Source of the DNA: Pontibacillus litoralis JSM 072002
GTDB lineage: Bacteria > Bacillota > Bacilli > Bacillales > BH030062
NCBI RefSeq assembly: GCF_000775615.1
Contig: NZ_AVPG01000002.1
Location: 1-64,000 of the forward strand
Reading direction: 5' to 3'
Length of the DNA stretch: 64,000 nt
Shown: piece after piece, positions 34,289 to 44,276 of the stretch
Layout: every line of letters starts with the position of its first letter
Position numbering within the stretch: position 1 is the first letter of the stretch
Program-made: the position numbers and the translations under genes
Notes under the pieces: generated by a model
Databases searched by the model: none
Told to the model about the DNA's origin: nothing
Seen by the model: the letters and a program-made list of their open reading frames with translations, nothing else

Positions 34289-36631
34289 TTAAGATGTTTG
34301 TTCTTCACTTTGCTTGGAAATAAGTACATCTCGAGGCTTACTACCTCCATAAGGTCCTACAATATTACGATCTTCCATTGCATCAATTAAGCGCGCTGCT
34401 CTTGTATACCCAATGCGGAACCTTCTTTGTAACATGGATACACTTGCACTTTGCATTTCAACAACGAGCTGAACAGCATCATCAAACAATTCATCATCTA
34501 CTTCTTGCTTCGTTTCTACTTCTTCAGATGGAGCCATTTCTTCTTGGTATTGTACTTGTTGTTGTTCGATACAATGGTTAACAACCCGCTCCACTTCTTC
34601 ATCAGATAAAAACGCACCTTGTACACGTGCTGGTTTAGAGGAACCTACTGGAATAAAGAGCATATCACCACGACCTAATAACTTCTCCGCTCCACCAGTA
34701 TCTAAAATGGTTCTAGAATCCGTAGCAGAAGATACACTAAATGCAATACGTGAAGGAATATTCGCTTTAATCACACCAGTAATGACATCCACCGAAGGGC
34801 GCTGAGTAGCAATGATTAAATGAATGCCGGCTGCTCTTGCCATTTGTGCAAGACGTGTAATCGCATCCTCCACATCATTTGAGGCAACCATCATTAAATC
34901 AGCAAGCTCATCCACTAATACAACAATATACGGTAATTGTGGCTGCTGCTCCTCTTCACTTACATGTACATTGTATTTACGAATATGTTCATTGTAGCCT
35001 TCTATGTTCCTCGTACTTGTATCTGAGAACAAATCATAACGCCGTTCCATTTCATCAACGACCTTCTTTAACGCACGGGAGGCTTTTTTCGGATCTGTGA
35101 CAACAGGTGTTAGCAAATGTGGAATACCATTGTACACATTCAATTCAACCTTTTTAGGATCAATCATCATCATTTTCACTTCATGTGGTTTAGCCCGCAT
35201 CAGAATGCTCGTAATAATGCCATTAATGCACACACTTTTACCACTCCCTGTTGCACCAGCTACAAGCAGGTGAGGCATTTTATTTAACTCCGATACGACA
35301 GATCCCCCACCAATATCTCTACCTAATCCGAACAATAATTTTGACTTCGAATGCGACGTATGCGATTCGATGACTTCCCGCAAGGAAACGGTAGCAACTT
35401 CCTGGTTAGGCACTTCAATACCGACTGCAGACTTCCCAGGAATTGGTGCTTCAATGCGGATATCTTTAGCAGCTAACGCAAGGGCTATATCATCATGCAA
35501 ATTAACAATTTTACTTACTTTTACGCCAACGTCTGGATATACCTCATACTTCGTAACAGATGGCCCTACATGGACTTTCGTGACCTTTGCCTTCACACCA
35601 AAACTATGAAACGTCTGTTCTAATTTCTTCACAGTAGCTTGGATTTTAGAGCGTTCTTGATGTTGGGCATTATGCACCGGTTCAGCAAGCAAATCCAAAG
35701 ACGGCAATTCATACTCCACATTTTCCACTTCTGTTAACGGTAAAGATGGAGCCATACCGTCATCTAGTTCATCACTAGAGCCATTTGCTTCCTCGCTTGT
35801 CGATTCCTCTGGCTTCTTTTCGTGATGAGAACGTTTAGTAGCGGAATCACCGTATGCAATAGCCGTAAAATCTTGAATGATTGGTTCCGACCCTTGTGAC
35901 GCTTCCATTGGCAAAGAAGTTTCATCTTGAGATTCAACGACTTCGATTTCTTTTTGTTGTCTTTGCTCGGCTTTCTTTTCTTTCCATTCTTGCTTCTGCT
36001 TTTGCAACATCGACCATTGATCTTGCCAGAATACTTTCCCTCTTCGAAGCACACGTTGAAGCAAATCACCTAAGGAAATCTCTGTTAGAAATAGTAATCC
36101 TACGATAAATAAAAAGACAGCAACAATTTTAGCCCCAGTTGGAGCAAATAAGTAATACGTAAAGGCAAATAATGCTCCTCCAACCATCCCTCCTCCGATA
36201 TGTGTAGAGGGAAGGTCGCCAGCCAAATACGCTCCATAATGATTCCACGTTGTCCGAATGATGGATGGCTCTAAGTTTCCTTTTAATATATCTTCAAAAC
36301 TAATAATATGTGTTAATAATATTAGTGCGGTTACCATAATGTATAGACCGACAAAACGTTTATGTAAAAATAACGGCCATTTACGTTTAATCATTAAATA
36401 AATACCTACGATAAACAGAAATACAGAAACCAAAAAATACCATACACCGAAAAAGAATTGAAATATATGTACTAGTGTGTTTGGAATAAAACCACCTGCT
36501 ATCGCACTAGCTCCACTCCCGAAAACAGCTAGAAAAACAAGAAGAAGACCAACTAATTCAAATCGAACTTGGTCTTTCATTTTAGGTTGTTTTTTCTTTC
36601 GTTTTCTTGGTTGTTTTTTATTTCTCGCCAT
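34289..36631 (-). CDS. spoIIIE: SpoIIIE/FtsK DNA translocase
   Basis: A 780-residue DNA pump that moves the chromosome into the forespore. A very basic N terminus ([15 protein letters not shown]) precedes four membrane helices (about 25-190), then a charged Gln/Glu/Ser linker (200-320), the alpha domain, and the RecA-like beta domain with Walker [10 protein letters not shown] and Walker [12 protein letters not shown]. The gamma winged helix at the C terminus ([20 protein letters not shown]) reads the SRS/KOPS direction signals. Length matches B. subtilis SpoIIIE. The start follows GAGGTGAG. Confidence 0.98.
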   Translation of the reverse strand: MARNKKQPRKRKKKQPKMKDQVRFELVGLLLVFLAVFGSGASAIAGGFIPNTLVHIFQFFFGVWYFLVSVFLFIVGIYLMIKRKWPLFLHKRFVGLYIMVTALILLTHIISFEDILKGNLEPSIIRTTWNHYGAYLAGDLPSTHIGGGMVGGALFAFTYYLFAPTGAKIVAVFLFIVGLLFLTEISLGDLLQRVLRRGKVFWQDQWSMLQKQKQEWKEKKAEQRQQKEIEVVESQDETSLPMEASQGSEPIIQDFTAIAYGDSATKRSHHEKKPEESTSEEANGSSDELDDGMAPSLPLTEVENVEYELPSLDLLAEPVHNAQHQERSKIQATVKKLEQTFHSFGVKAKVTKVHVGPSVTKYEVYPDVGVKVSKIVNLHDDIALALAAKDIRIEAPIPGKSAVGIEVPNQEVATVSLREVIESHTSHSKSKLLFGLGRDIGGGSVVSELNKMPHLLVAGATGSGKSVCINGIITSILMRAKPHEVKMMMIDPKKVELNVYNGIPHLLTPVVTDPKKASRALKKVVDEMERRYDLFSDTSTRNIEGYNEHIRKYNVHVSEEEQQPQLPYIVVLVDELADLMMVASNDVEDAITRLAQMARAAGIHLIIATQRPSVDVITGVIKANIPSRIAFSVSSATDSRTILDTGGAEKLLGRGDMLFIPVGSSKPARVQGAFLSDEEVERVVNHCIEQQQVQYQEEMAPSEEVETKQEVDDELFDDAVQLVVEMQSASVSMLQRRFRIGYTRAARLIDAMEDRNIVGPYGGSKPRDVLISKQSEEQTS

Positions 36632-36726
36632 GAACTCACCTCACTTCTATAACAGAAAGCAGCCAAATAAAAGGGCTGCTTTTCCTTTTCTATTATAGCA
36701 TAGAGTGTAGCGGGATAAATACATCT

Positions 36727-36951
36727 TCAGTCACGAAAATCTTGTTGCTTAAGAATTGTACCGGGCATACAGTGTTGATCCAAATAATGTTGTGGATTTG
36801 TAGAGAGTAAATGAACAACTTGATAAGATCCATCCTCAAGTTGTTGTACTTTTACCGACTTCCCACGAACATGGACGATTTTATGCTGGTCATATTGTGT
36901 AGGATCATCTTCGAAAATATCATGCTCACTTAATGGTGTATAATGAATCAT
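36727..36951 (-). CDS. ylzJ: YlzJ-like small protein
   Basis: A 74-residue protein of the YlzJ family found between tepA and spoIIIE in Bacillaceae; function unknown. It starts [13 protein letters not shown] and has a single internal Cys (HCMPG) near the end. Its ATG overlaps the tepA stop by 4 bases (ATGA type), so it is translated together with tepA and may serve in the spore. Confidence 0.88.
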   Translation of the reverse strand: MIHYTPLSEHDIFEDDPTQYDQHKIVHVRGKSVKVQQLEDGSYQVVHLLSTNPQHYLDQHCMPGTILKQQDFRD

Positions 36952-37697
36952 TGCATCACCTTCTCGTCAGAATATCCTTTTTGTTGTTGAATGAGTTCAT
37001 TTAGTTTCATCATTGCTTGACTAATTCCACCTATCTCATTAATGAGACCATATTTCACTGCATCCTCTCCAACGACATTCGTACCAATATCTCTCGTTAA
37101 ATTTCCTTTATCAAACATCAACTCTTTAAACTTATCCTCACTAATATTCGAATGATTGGTAACAAAGTTAATGACTCTTTCTTGCATTTTCTCCATATAC
37201 TCAAATGTTTGCGGAACACCTATTACTAATCCGCTCATCCGTACAGGGTGAATAGTCATTGTCGCTGTTTCGACGATATAAGAGTAATCAGTCGCTACAG
37301 AAATCGGCACACCGATAGAGTGACCTCCTCCAAGGACAATGGATACACTTGGCTTCGATAACGTCGCAATCATTTCTGATATCGCTAACCCTGCTTCGAC
37401 ATCCCCACCAACTGTGTTTAATAACACAATTACCCCTTCAATTTTAGGGTTTTGTTCAATTGCAATAAGTTGGGGAATTAAATGCTCATACTTCGTCGTT
37501 TTGTTTTTTGGTGGTAGTTGAACATGGCCCTCTATTTGACCAATAATAGGTAATATATGAATATTGCTATCTGGTGCTTGAGCAACTTGACTTTGCCCTA
37601 ACTGTTGGATTTTCTGCAAAAGTGCTTTAGATTGCTGCTCTTTTTCTTGTTCCGGCTCTTGCTCCTCTGGATTTGGAGATTCTTCTTGGTTCGTCAT
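36948..37697 (-). CDS. tepA: TepA, ClpP-like serine protease
   Basis: A 249-residue ClpP/crotonase-fold protease (B. subtilis YmfB). After an acidic Gln/Glu-rich N terminus of about 40 residues comes the ClpP fold with the oxyanion loop NTVGGDV, nucleophile Ser in GGGHSIG (S127) and His in TIHPVR (H150). In B. subtilis it has been linked to protein export and, from genetic work I recall, to spore-protein (SASP) breakdown. I chose the ATG at 37697 after AAAGGAG. A SigG-type promoter lies just upstream, supporting forespore expression. Confidence 0.94.
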   Translation of the reverse strand: MTNQEESPNPEEQEPEQEKEQQSKALLQKIQQLGQSQVAQAPDSNIHILPIIGQIEGHVQLPPKNKTTKYEHLIPQLIAIEQNPKIEGVIVLLNTVGGDVEAGLAISEMIATLSKPSVSIVLGGGHSIGVPISVATDYSYIVETATMTIHPVRMSGLVIGVPQTFEYMEKMQERVINFVTNHSNISEDKFKELMFDKGNLTRDIGTNVVGEDAVKYGLINEIGGISQAMMKLNELIQQQKGYSDEKVMQ

Positions 37698-37726
37698 AGC
37701 ATTTGGCTCCTTTCCGACTTTATTCG

Positions 37727-37756
37727 TAGTATGAGCAAAAGCTAAAGAACACATAC
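37727..37756 (-). promoter_or_regulatory. SigG-type forespore promoter of tepA
   Basis: GTATG, 18 bases, CATACTA fits the SigG pattern GHATR-N18-CATWHTA at every position. The start would be about 23 bases before the tepA start codon, directly after the dapA terminator. Confidence 0.6.
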
Positions 37757-37788
37757 AAAAAGCTTCCCTCAACATAGAAGGAAGCTTT
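37754..37788 (-). terminator. Terminator after dapA
   Basis: AAAGCTTCCTTC and GAGGGAAGCTTT form a 12-bp stem (one T-G pair, TATGTT loop) followed by TTTG. It begins 4 bases after dapA. Confidence 0.88.
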
Positions 37789-37792
37789 AAAT

Positions 37793-38656
37793 TTAAGATA
37801 ATAATTCATATAATTTATTTCGTTGTTCAGCTGTTAATGGAAGTAGTGGTAATCTCACTCCTCCAACATCCATCCCTTTTAATTGTAGTGCCGTTTTTAC
37901 TGGAGAAGGGGAAGGGGCCATGAAACAGCCATGCATCACAGGAAGAAGCTGTTGATGCAATTTCGCTGCTTGTTGTATGTTGCCATCATCTACTGCTTGT
38001 AGCATACGACTCATTTCCTTCCCAATTACATGAGCAGCAACAGATACAACACCAGTTGCTCCAATGGCGTAAGAAGGAAGAGTCAAACTATCCTCCCCTG
38101 TATAAACTGAAAACGTATCGTCCGTTTGAGCAAGTATTTCTGTCATTGCATCAAGGTCTCCAGAAGCCTCTTTCACGGATACGATATTCTCTATTTGAGC
38201 AAGGCGAACAATCGTATCAACATCAATGTTAACGACAGAGCGTCCTGGTATGTTATAAATCATTACAGGAAGAGATGTTGATTTAGCGATAGTAGAGAAA
38301 TGCTGATAGAGCCCTTCTTGTGTTGGTTTGTTGTAATAGGGGGCAACGAGCATGATTCCATCTACTCCCAATTTCGCTACCCTATTTGTCAATTCAATAG
38401 ATGTGTGGGTATTATTACTACCTGTACCTACGATGACAGGAACACGTTTATTCACTACTTCTACTACGTGTTTACACAACGCTACTTTTTCCTCTGTTGT
38501 AAGTGTTGGCGATTCTCCTGTCGTTCCATTTACGACAAGCCCCTCTGTTCCATTGTTGATTAAATATTCAACAAGCTTCGTCGTTTTATCTAAATCTAAA
38601 TTTCCTTTATTATCAAAAGGGGTTACCATTGCCGTTACTATCTTACCAAATTTCAT
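37793..38656 (-). CDS. dapA: DapA, 4-hydroxy-tetrahydrodipicolinate synthase
   Basis: A 287-residue class I aldolase-type enzyme condensing pyruvate with aspartate semialdehyde (from Asd). The Schiff-base lysine is in VKEASGD (K162); GTTGESPT (45-52) and Tyr134 in MIYNIPGR complete the active site. The product is the branch point to diaminopimelate/lysine and, through DpaAB encoded just upstream, to spore dipicolinate. It follows dapG by 23 bases. Confidence 0.98.
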   Translation of the reverse strand: MKFGKIVTAMVTPFDNKGNLDLDKTTKLVEYLINNGTEGLVVNGTTGESPTLTTEEKVALCKHVVEVVNKRVPVIVGTGSNNTHTSIELTNRVAKLGVDGIMLVAPYYNKPTQEGLYQHFSTIAKSTSLPVMIYNIPGRSVVNIDVDTIVRLAQIENIVSVKEASGDLDAMTEILAQTDDTFSVYTGEDSLTLPSYAIGATGVVSVAAHVIGKEMSRMLQAVDDGNIQQAAKLHQQLLPVMHGCFMAPSPSPVKTALQLKGMDVGGVRLPLLPLTAEQRNKLYELLS

Positions 38657-38679
38657 TTACGCCTTCTCCTTTCATCCCA

Positions 38680-39900
38680 TTAATCTCCTATATCCAGCCC
38701 GAATACTTTGTGCAAGCCATTGACCGCTTTAACTAAATCCTCATCTTTAATTAACACCCATATCGTCGTGTGACTATCTGCTGATTGGAGAATCTGTACT
38801 CCTGATTGAGTAAGAGTTGAAACGATTTTCGCAGCAATTCCTGGCACACCTGTAATTCCTGCTCCTACAGTGGATACTTTGGCACAATTTTGTGTGATTT
38901 CGGGTTGATAACCTTGTTTCACTAATATATCACGAGCTTTTTCAGTAAATGCTCCTGGAATTGTGTACACAACACCTTTAGGAGAAATGTTGATAAAGTC
39001 GACGGATATACCTGCTTCCGCCATTGACTTAAATACATCTGTTTGGAGTTGATATGCTTCATCTTTCGCTTGAACTTTCAATTGTGTAATACCGGACATA
39101 TGGGCAATACCTGTGACAGGGCGATCTGGAATATCCTTCCCTTTCCCTTCACTTGTAGTTGTCGTCACAAGCGTACCATAATCGTTCGAATACGTGGATC
39201 GTACTCGAATCGGTACTTTTGCTTGCATAGCAATTTCTACAGCTCGGGGATGAACAACCTTTGCCCCTTGATAAGCAAGGTTGACAATCTCATTATAGGT
39301 CATTACTTCAAGAGGTCTAGCTGTTTCCACTAACCGTGGATCGGCTGTCATAATTCCATCTACATCTGTAAATATATCAATGTATTCAGATTCTAATGCT
39401 GCTCCTAAAGCTGCTGCTGATGTATCACTTCCGCCGCGCCCAATAGTGGTCGTCTCGCCGGAAGAGGTTTGACCTTGAAAGCCTGCAACAACTACAGCGT
39501 CCGCTTGGTCTAACTCTTGTACAATACGTTCAGGGTTCATTTCCTTTATTTTTGCTTGAGTAAAATCATCATTCGTTACAAATCCTGCTTGTGCTCCTGT
39601 TAACGCTTGAGCGGTAATACCAGCTTCACGTAATGCGTTGGAAAAAACAACAGAAGAAATCACTTCCCCACAGGAAGTGAGTAAATCTTCTTCTCGTTTA
39701 GACACGTGGTGTTGAGGAAACTGTATAAGGTTCAGCAGTGTATCTGTTGCATAGGGGTCGCCTTTACGCCCCATAGCAGATACAACGATTACTACTTTAT
39801 ACCCTTCCTTCACAGCATTTTTCACATGAAATATAGCTTGTTTGCGCCCTTCTTCATCACGTACAGAAGTTCCGCCAAATTTTTGTACCAGTATTTTCAT
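38680..39900 (-). CDS. dapG: DapG, aspartokinase I (DAP-type)
   Basis: A 406-residue aspartate kinase. VQKFGGTSV at the N terminus binds ATP; TIGRGGSDTSA and TDVDGIMTADPR mark the kinase domain; two ACT domains occupy about 265-406. Placement between asd and dapA identifies it as the diaminopimelate-sensitive isozyme DapG rather than LysC. It follows asd by 22 bases and commits aspartate to the DAP/dipicolinate route. Confidence 0.97.
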   Translation of the reverse strand: MKILVQKFGGTSVRDEEGRKQAIFHVKNAVKEGYKVVIVVSAMGRKGDPYATDTLLNLIQFPQHHVSKREEDLLTSCGEVISSVVFSNALREAGITAQALTGAQAGFVTNDDFTQAKIKEMNPERIVQELDQADAVVVAGFQGQTSSGETTTIGRGGSDTSAAALGAALESEYIDIFTDVDGIMTADPRLVETARPLEVMTYNEIVNLAYQGAKVVHPRAVEIAMQAKVPIRVRSTYSNDYGTLVTTTTSEGKGKDIPDRPVTGIAHMSGITQLKVQAKDEAYQLQTDVFKSMAEAGISVDFINISPKGVVYTIPGAFTEKARDILVKQGYQPEITQNCAKVSTVGAGITGVPGIAAKIVSTLTQSGVQILQSADSHTTIWVLIKDEDLVKAVNGLHKVFGLDIGD

Positions 39901-39922
39901 GCTGACACCTCATTGCTTTTCT

Positions 39923-40978
39923 TTATTTCTTTGTGAACCATTTGTGCTTAATGATACTCTCTGCTATTTGGACAGAGTTCCATGCTGCACCTTTAAGTAG
40001 ATTATCCGATACAATCCATAAGTGGAAACCATTTGAATGATCTAAATCTTTGCGAATACGTCCGACAAAAACATCACGTTTATTCGCAGCATTTAGCGGT
40101 GTAGGATACACTTGATTAGCCGGATCATCTTCTAGTGTAATACCTGGTGCATCTACTAACTGCTGTTGGATTGCCTCTACACTACAATCATCATGATCCA
40201 CTTCAACGTATACACTTTCTGCATGGGAAGTGAAAATTGGCAGCCTCACACACGTAGCAGCAACCTGTAGTTCATCAGCATGCATGATTTTCTTTGTTTC
40301 GTTTATCATTTTCATTTCCTCTAACGTATAACCGTTATCTTGGAATAAATCAATTTGTGGAAGTGCATTAAAGGCAATCGGATAATGATGCTGGTCTCCT
40401 TTTACAGGTAAGACTTCCGGTGAATGATCATCTCCGTTTAAAAATGCCTGTGTTTGTTCAGAAAGTTCATCATTCGCTACATTTCCAGCACCTGATACAG
40501 CTTGATAAGTAGAAACGATGATACGTTTAAGACCAAATTGCTTACGAATCGGCTCTAATGCTGCTACCATTTGAATCGTTGAACAGTTTGGATTCGCGAT
40601 AATTCCTTGATGGTGCTGAATGTCATCTTCATTCACTTCTGGAACGACTAATGGGACGCTTGGATCCATTCGAAAAGCACTCGTATTATCAACGACTACA
40701 GCGCCACGTTTCACCGCTTCAGGTGCTAATTGTTTGGAGATTGAACCACCTGCGGAGAATAGTGCTATATCAATTCCTTCAAAGCTATGCGGGGTCGCTT
40801 CTTGAACCGTTAATTCTTCTCCTTTAAATGGTACTTTCTTGCCTGCTGAACGTTTAGAAGATAAAAGCGTTAATGATGCCATTGGTACATTGCGCTCTTC
40901 TAACGTTTCTAGCATTTTTTGTCCGACTGCTCCGGTTGCTCCGACAATTGCTATATGATATTTCATTTGTTCAGCCAT
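39923..40978 (-). CDS. asd: Asd, aspartate-semialdehyde dehydrogenase
   Basis: A 351-residue enzyme reducing aspartyl phosphate with [13 protein letters not shown] is the NADP site, the catalytic Cys is in NPNCSTIQ, and QAVSGAGN follows. I chose the ATG at 40978 ([13 protein letters not shown]) after GGGAGA; the frame stays open further upstream to 41092, but without a ribosome-binding site and over the promoter. First gene of asd-dapG-dapA. Confidence 0.97.
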   Translation of the reverse strand: MAEQMKYHIAIVGATGAVGQKMLETLEERNVPMASLTLLSSKRSAGKKVPFKGEELTVQEATPHSFEGIDIALFSAGGSISKQLAPEAVKRGAVVVDNTSAFRMDPSVPLVVPEVNEDDIQHHQGIIANPNCSTIQMVAALEPIRKQFGLKRIIVSTYQAVSGAGNVANDELSEQTQAFLNGDDHSPEVLPVKGDQHHYPIAFNALPQIDLFQDNGYTLEEMKMINETKKIMHADELQVAATCVRLPIFTSHAESVYVEVDHDDCSVEAIQQQLVDAPGITLEDDPANQVYPTPLNAANKRDVFVGRIRKDLDHSNGFHLWIVSDNLLKGAAWNSVQIAESIIKHKWFTKK

Positions 40979-41028
40979 TTTGTTTCTCCCTTCTCCTGGC
41001 ATTTGTTTCATTTCATAGATTAAACTAT

Positions 41029-41037
41029 ATTGTACCA
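41029..41037 (-). promoter_or_regulatory. Extended -10 promoter of asd
   Basis: TGGTACAAT (extended -10, TACAAT 5/6) lies about 50 bases before the asd start. It would give vegetative expression of asd-dapG-dapA independent of the sporulation promoter of dpaAB. Confidence 0.55.
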
Positions 41038-41075
41038 TAACACTTTCCTTAGTAGATACTATCAAACATACTATT

Positions 41076-41666
41076 TTATGTCGTTCTTTCAATGATGACT
41101 GGTTGAATTTGTTTGTAGTCTAATGCAGCGATAATCGTTTGTGGAATTTGCTCCATATCTGCTACCATTGAATTTGGCTTTTTTCGGTAGTTATCTTGAC
41201 CAAATGGAACGAAGAAAATATTTTTGGTGGCCATTAAACGCATTAAATTTTGTCCGTTCAATCCGAGAATGTCGTTCGATGATACAGCAAGCACAACTGG
41301 ACGTTGATTTCGAAGTGTTGCTTTAGCTGCCATAAGAACCGGAGAATCTGTTAAGGCATTTGAGAATTTACTTAGGGAGTTACCTGTTAGTGGGGCGATA
41401 ACCATACAATCGAGCGGCTGTTTAGGACCTAACGGCTCAGCTTCCGGGATTGTTGTAATTAATTCTTTACCTGTTATCTGTTTAATTTTCTCCATATGCG
41501 CTGCGGCATCACCGAAATAGGTATCTGTCTTCTGAAGTGTATAAGATACAACAGGGATTACCTCTGCACCTGCTTGCACGAGTTTTTCCAACTGCGGAAA
41601 AACGTCTGCGTACGTACAATGAGATCCAGTTAAACCAAATCCTATTACTTTCCCCTTTAATGTCAT
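41076..41666 (-). CDS. dpaB: DpaB, dipicolinate synthase subunit B (SpoVFB)
   Basis: A 196-residue flavoprotein-fold subunit. With DpaA it oxidises the DapA product to dipicolinic acid in the mother cell; the acid is then packed into the spore core. [10 protein letters not shown] and [15 protein letters not shown] are typical. The ATG overlaps the dpaA stop by 4 bases (ATGA), so the subunits are coupled. Confidence 0.96.
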   Translation of the reverse strand: MTLKGKVIGFGLTGSHCTYADVFPQLEKLVQAGAEVIPVVSYTLQKTDTYFGDAAAHMEKIKQITGKELITTIPEAEPLGPKQPLDCMVIAPLTGNSLSKFSNALTDSPVLMAAKATLRNQRPVVLAVSSNDILGLNGQNLMRLMATKNIFFVPFGQDNYRKKPNSMVADMEQIPQTIIAALDYKQIQPVIIERTT

Positions 41667-42562
41667 GACTTTGTACCCCTTTCATTATAACGCTCTTTCA
41701 TAATTTGCGTAATGACGTTCGCCAATATATTTCCAGCCGTTTTAGGTGCAACAATGCCAGGAAGTCCGGGTGCTAGTAATGCTTTAATGCCTCTTTTTTC
41801 TGCATAACGAAAATCTGTTCCGCCCGGTTTAGACGCTAAATCGATCACAAACGTGCTACTTTTCATATTTTGTAATACGTTTGCTGTGATGACAGGCGCC
41901 GGGATTGTATTAATGACAATGTCACTATGCTGAACATGTTCTTTTAATTCCTGAATAAGAATTGGCTCGAGTGCCATTTCATGTGCGCGTGCCAAGTCTT
42001 CTGATTTACGAGCTGCTACTTTTACTTTAGCTCCGAGTGCGGAAAATGCTCTAGCGACACTCATACCTACTCTTCCAATTCCAAGCACGATCACATCAGA
42101 GGAATGAATGGTGTAATCTGTATGCTGAATTGCCATCATAATAGTACCTTCTACAGTCGGAACCGAATTATAAATGGCGACATCATCACGATTGAACAAT
42201 GAAACCAAGGTTCGGTTCGTTTCCTTTGCAATGCTTGTTAAATATGGGTTTGTTATACCTGTAAATACGATGCAATGTTCTGGTGTCCTTTGTAGCCATT
42301 CTTTCTGAAGGACAATGGGCTTTTTAGAAAAAATGGTTTCCATTTCCCCTTGATCATTTGTACCAGGAACAGGCAATATGAGCGCATCACTTTGTTTAGG
42401 ATCTAAATCCTCCATCGTTACTTGTTTGGCACCAGTAAACCCATGGTCTAATTGATCAAAGCCAACCAATAAGACGTTTGCATCCCATTCACATAACCTG
42501 CGGATAATTTCTAATTGGCGAGCATCTCCACCCATCATGACAACCGTATAATTTGTTAACAT
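41663..42562 (-). CDS. dpaA: DpaA, dipicolinate synthase subunit A (SpoVFA)
   Basis: A 299-residue NAD(P)-binding subunit. The Rossmann glycines are in VLGIGRVGM, and the family core NSVPTVEGTIMMAIQHTDYT and LAPGLPGIVAPKTAG are clear. I chose the ATG at 42562, preceded by GAGGTGAT; another in-frame ATG lies 6 bases upstream. A near-perfect SigK promoter precedes it, matching late mother-cell expression. Confidence 0.96.
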   Translation of the reverse strand: MLTNYTVVMMGGDARQLEIIRRLCEWDANVLLVGFDQLDHGFTGAKQVTMEDLDPKQSDALILPVPGTNDQGEMETIFSKKPIVLQKEWLQRTPEHCIVFTGITNPYLTSIAKETNRTLVSLFNRDDVAIYNSVPTVEGTIMMAIQHTDYTIHSSDVIVLGIGRVGMSVARAFSALGAKVKVAARKSEDLARAHEMALEPILIQELKEHVQHSDIVINTIPAPVITANVLQNMKSSTFVIDLASKPGGTDFRYAEKRGIKALLAPGLPGIVAPKTAGNILANVITQIMKERYNERGTKS

Positions 42563-42606
42563 TAACATCACCTCGCCTTCGACCATATGTCATGAGATTT
42601 CCATCT

Positions 42607-42634
42607 TATACTATGAGCGGATTTCGGAAAGAGT
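42607..42634 (-). promoter_or_regulatory. SigK promoter of dpaAB
   Basis: AC, 17 bases, CATAGTATA. The -10 fits CATANNNTA at every fixed position and spacing is right. The start would be about 38 bases before dpaA. The B. subtilis spoVF operon is SigK-dependent. Confidence 0.72.
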
Positions 42635-42682
42635 GACACAGAACTTGATGTAAATCTCCGTCAAGCTTTCAACTTAAGACAT

Positions 42683-42713
42683 AAAAAAAAGACTAGCTAT
42701 AAAGTTAGTCTTT
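42683..42713 (-). terminator. Terminator overlapping the ymxH stop
   Basis: AAAGACTA and TAGTCTTT form a perfect 8-bp stem followed by TTTTTATG. The left arm runs through the ymxH stop codon. Confidence 0.85.
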
Positions 42714-42941
42714 CGGATCAATAATAATCATGTCTTCTCCAATTTTCTTTATATCCTCCCAATGAATCCGAATCTCTTCTCCTTCTTTCTTCATCCCAAA
42801 CCATTTATAGCTCGGAATGAGGAACGACTTAATTTGCCCTGTAGCTGTATCGATTTCTAAATCTGTTTGACCTAGCATTCCCATTCTTGCCCCTTGCTTG
42901 ACATCCACAATTTCTTTTCCACTCAAAGAACGAAATCGCAT
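42705..42941 (-). CDS. ymxH: YmxH/YlmC family PRC-barrel sporulation protein
   Basis: A 78-residue PRC-barrel protein. MRFRSLSGKEIVDVKQGARM and the closing IHWEDIKKIGEDMIIID are the family ends. B. subtilis YmxH is a conserved sporulation-associated protein of unknown mechanism. It starts after GAAGAGGTGAG. Terminators on both sides make it a single-gene unit between mlpA and dpaA. Confidence 0.93.
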   Translation of the reverse strand: MRFRSLSGKEIVDVKQGARMGMLGQTDLEIDTATGQIKSFLIPSYKWFGMKKEGEEIRIHWEDIKKIGEDMIIIDPKD

Positions 42942-42990
42942 ACTCCCTCACCTCTTCCATCACCATTGCGTTTACTATATCTATATGTAC

Positions 42991-43024
42991 AAAGAAAAAG
43001 CACTATGATAGCATAGTACTTTTT
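42991..43024 (-). terminator. Terminator after mlpA
   Basis: AAAAAGTACTATG and CATAGTGCTTTTT form a 13-bp stem with one T-G pair, followed by TTTTTCTTT. It begins 5 bases after mlpA. Confidence 0.92.
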
Positions 43025-43028
43025 CTTA

Positions 43029-44252
43029 CTAGGATGTATGCGGGGAAATAATAGCGGATGATTGCCCATGATTAAAAACGTGGTTAAACACATCTAGTAC
43101 AGTCTCATGGGTCACAGCATCAATATGAGAAATAATTTCATCCAAGGAGCGATGGCGTTTGATAAGCAGTTCGTTTCTTCCATTGCGACTCATTCGACTA
43201 TTCGTACTCTCTAAACCAAGCATCATATTCCCTTTTAATTGTTCTTTACTATTTTTTAATTCTTTATCTGTTAATCCGTTTTTACGCATTTGTTGTACCG
43301 TGTGTTCAATCGTGTCTTGAAGCAATGGTAATTGATCCTTACCGGTTCCTCCGTATATCGTAAGCATACCATTGTCAAGATGAGAACTATGGAAGGAGAA
43401 AATGGAATAAGCTAACCCTTTTTGCTCACGTACTTCTTGGAACAATCTTGAGCTCATGCTTCCACCTAAAACGTTATTTAAAACGACTAAACTATAGATC
43501 CCTTCATGTAATACAGGCAAGCCTTCATATCCTATGCACAAATGGGCTTGTTCCGTATCTTTAAATCGTTGCAGTTGTTCCGCATGAAAGACGGGCTTCT
43601 CCATCACGGATGGTTGGTACTCACTCGTATAATAGCCAAATTTCGCATCAACTTGCTTGAAGAAGGATTCATCAATATTACCCGCCACAGATACGACGAC
43701 ATTTTCGGGAATGTAATGACGATCAATATAATCCGTTAACACTTCCTGTGTAAAGCTGTTTACCGTCTCTTCTGTACCTAAAATGGGAAACCCTAAAGGA
43801 TGACTTCCATAACTTGCTTCCGCTAAGACGTCGTGCACAATATCATCGGGAGCATCTTCACACATTTTTATTTCTTCTAGTACTACTTTTTTCTCTCGTT
43901 CTATTTCTTCAGGGTCAAAAGCAGAATCAAAGAACATATCAGCTAATACATCTAATGCTTTACTTGCGTAAGTATCTAACACTTTTGCATAATAGCACGT
44001 GTACTCTTTTGACGTAAAGGCGTTCACTTGTCCTCCAATCGAATCAAAGCTCTCTGCAATTTGTTTCGCAGAACGGGTTGTCGTTCCTTTAAAGAACATA
44101 TGTTCAATAAAGTGGGAAATTCCATTGTTCTGCGCTTTCTCGTTGCGAGAACCGGTTAGAACCCACACACCAATCGTTACGGATCGTACATTCGGCATTT
44201 CTTCCATGACGACCCGTACACCATTTGTACATGTATATTTGTTAATCAACAT
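43029..44252 (-). CDS. mlpA: MlpA (YmxG), M16 zinc peptidase
   Basis: A 407-residue processing-peptidase-like M16 enzyme. The zinc motif HFIEH lies at residues 47-51, with the third ligand in the VVLEEIKMCED helix; a C-terminal M16 domain follows with SSRLFQEVREQKGLAYSI. B. subtilis MlpA has been reported to affect extracellular protease and wall-related gene expression. It follows ylxY by 24 bases and shares its transcript. Confidence 0.96.
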   Translation of the reverse strand: MLINKYTCTNGVRVVMEEMPNVRSVTIGVWVLTGSRNEKAQNNGISHFIEHMFFKGTTTRSAKQIAESFDSIGGQVNAFTSKEYTCYYAKVLDTYASKALDVLADMFFDSAFDPEEIEREKKVVLEEIKMCEDAPDDIVHDVLAEASYGSHPLGFPILGTEETVNSFTQEVLTDYIDRHYIPENVVVSVAGNIDESFFKQVDAKFGYYTSEYQPSVMEKPVFHAEQLQRFKDTEQAHLCIGYEGLPVLHEGIYSLVVLNNVLGGSMSSRLFQEVREQKGLAYSIFSFHSSHLDNGMLTIYGGTGKDQLPLLQDTIEHTVQQMRKNGLTDKELKNSKEQLKGNMMLGLESTNSRMSRNGRNELLIKRHRSLDEIISHIDAVTHETVLDVFNHVFNHGQSSAIISPHTS

Positions 44253-44276
44253 AATCCTCCTAGTCCGTTCAAAGCA

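Noticed and set aside
40979-41092. Longer asd reading starting at 41092
   Set aside because: It would cover the promoter and add 38 residues absent from the family; the ATG at 40978 has the ribosome-binding site.
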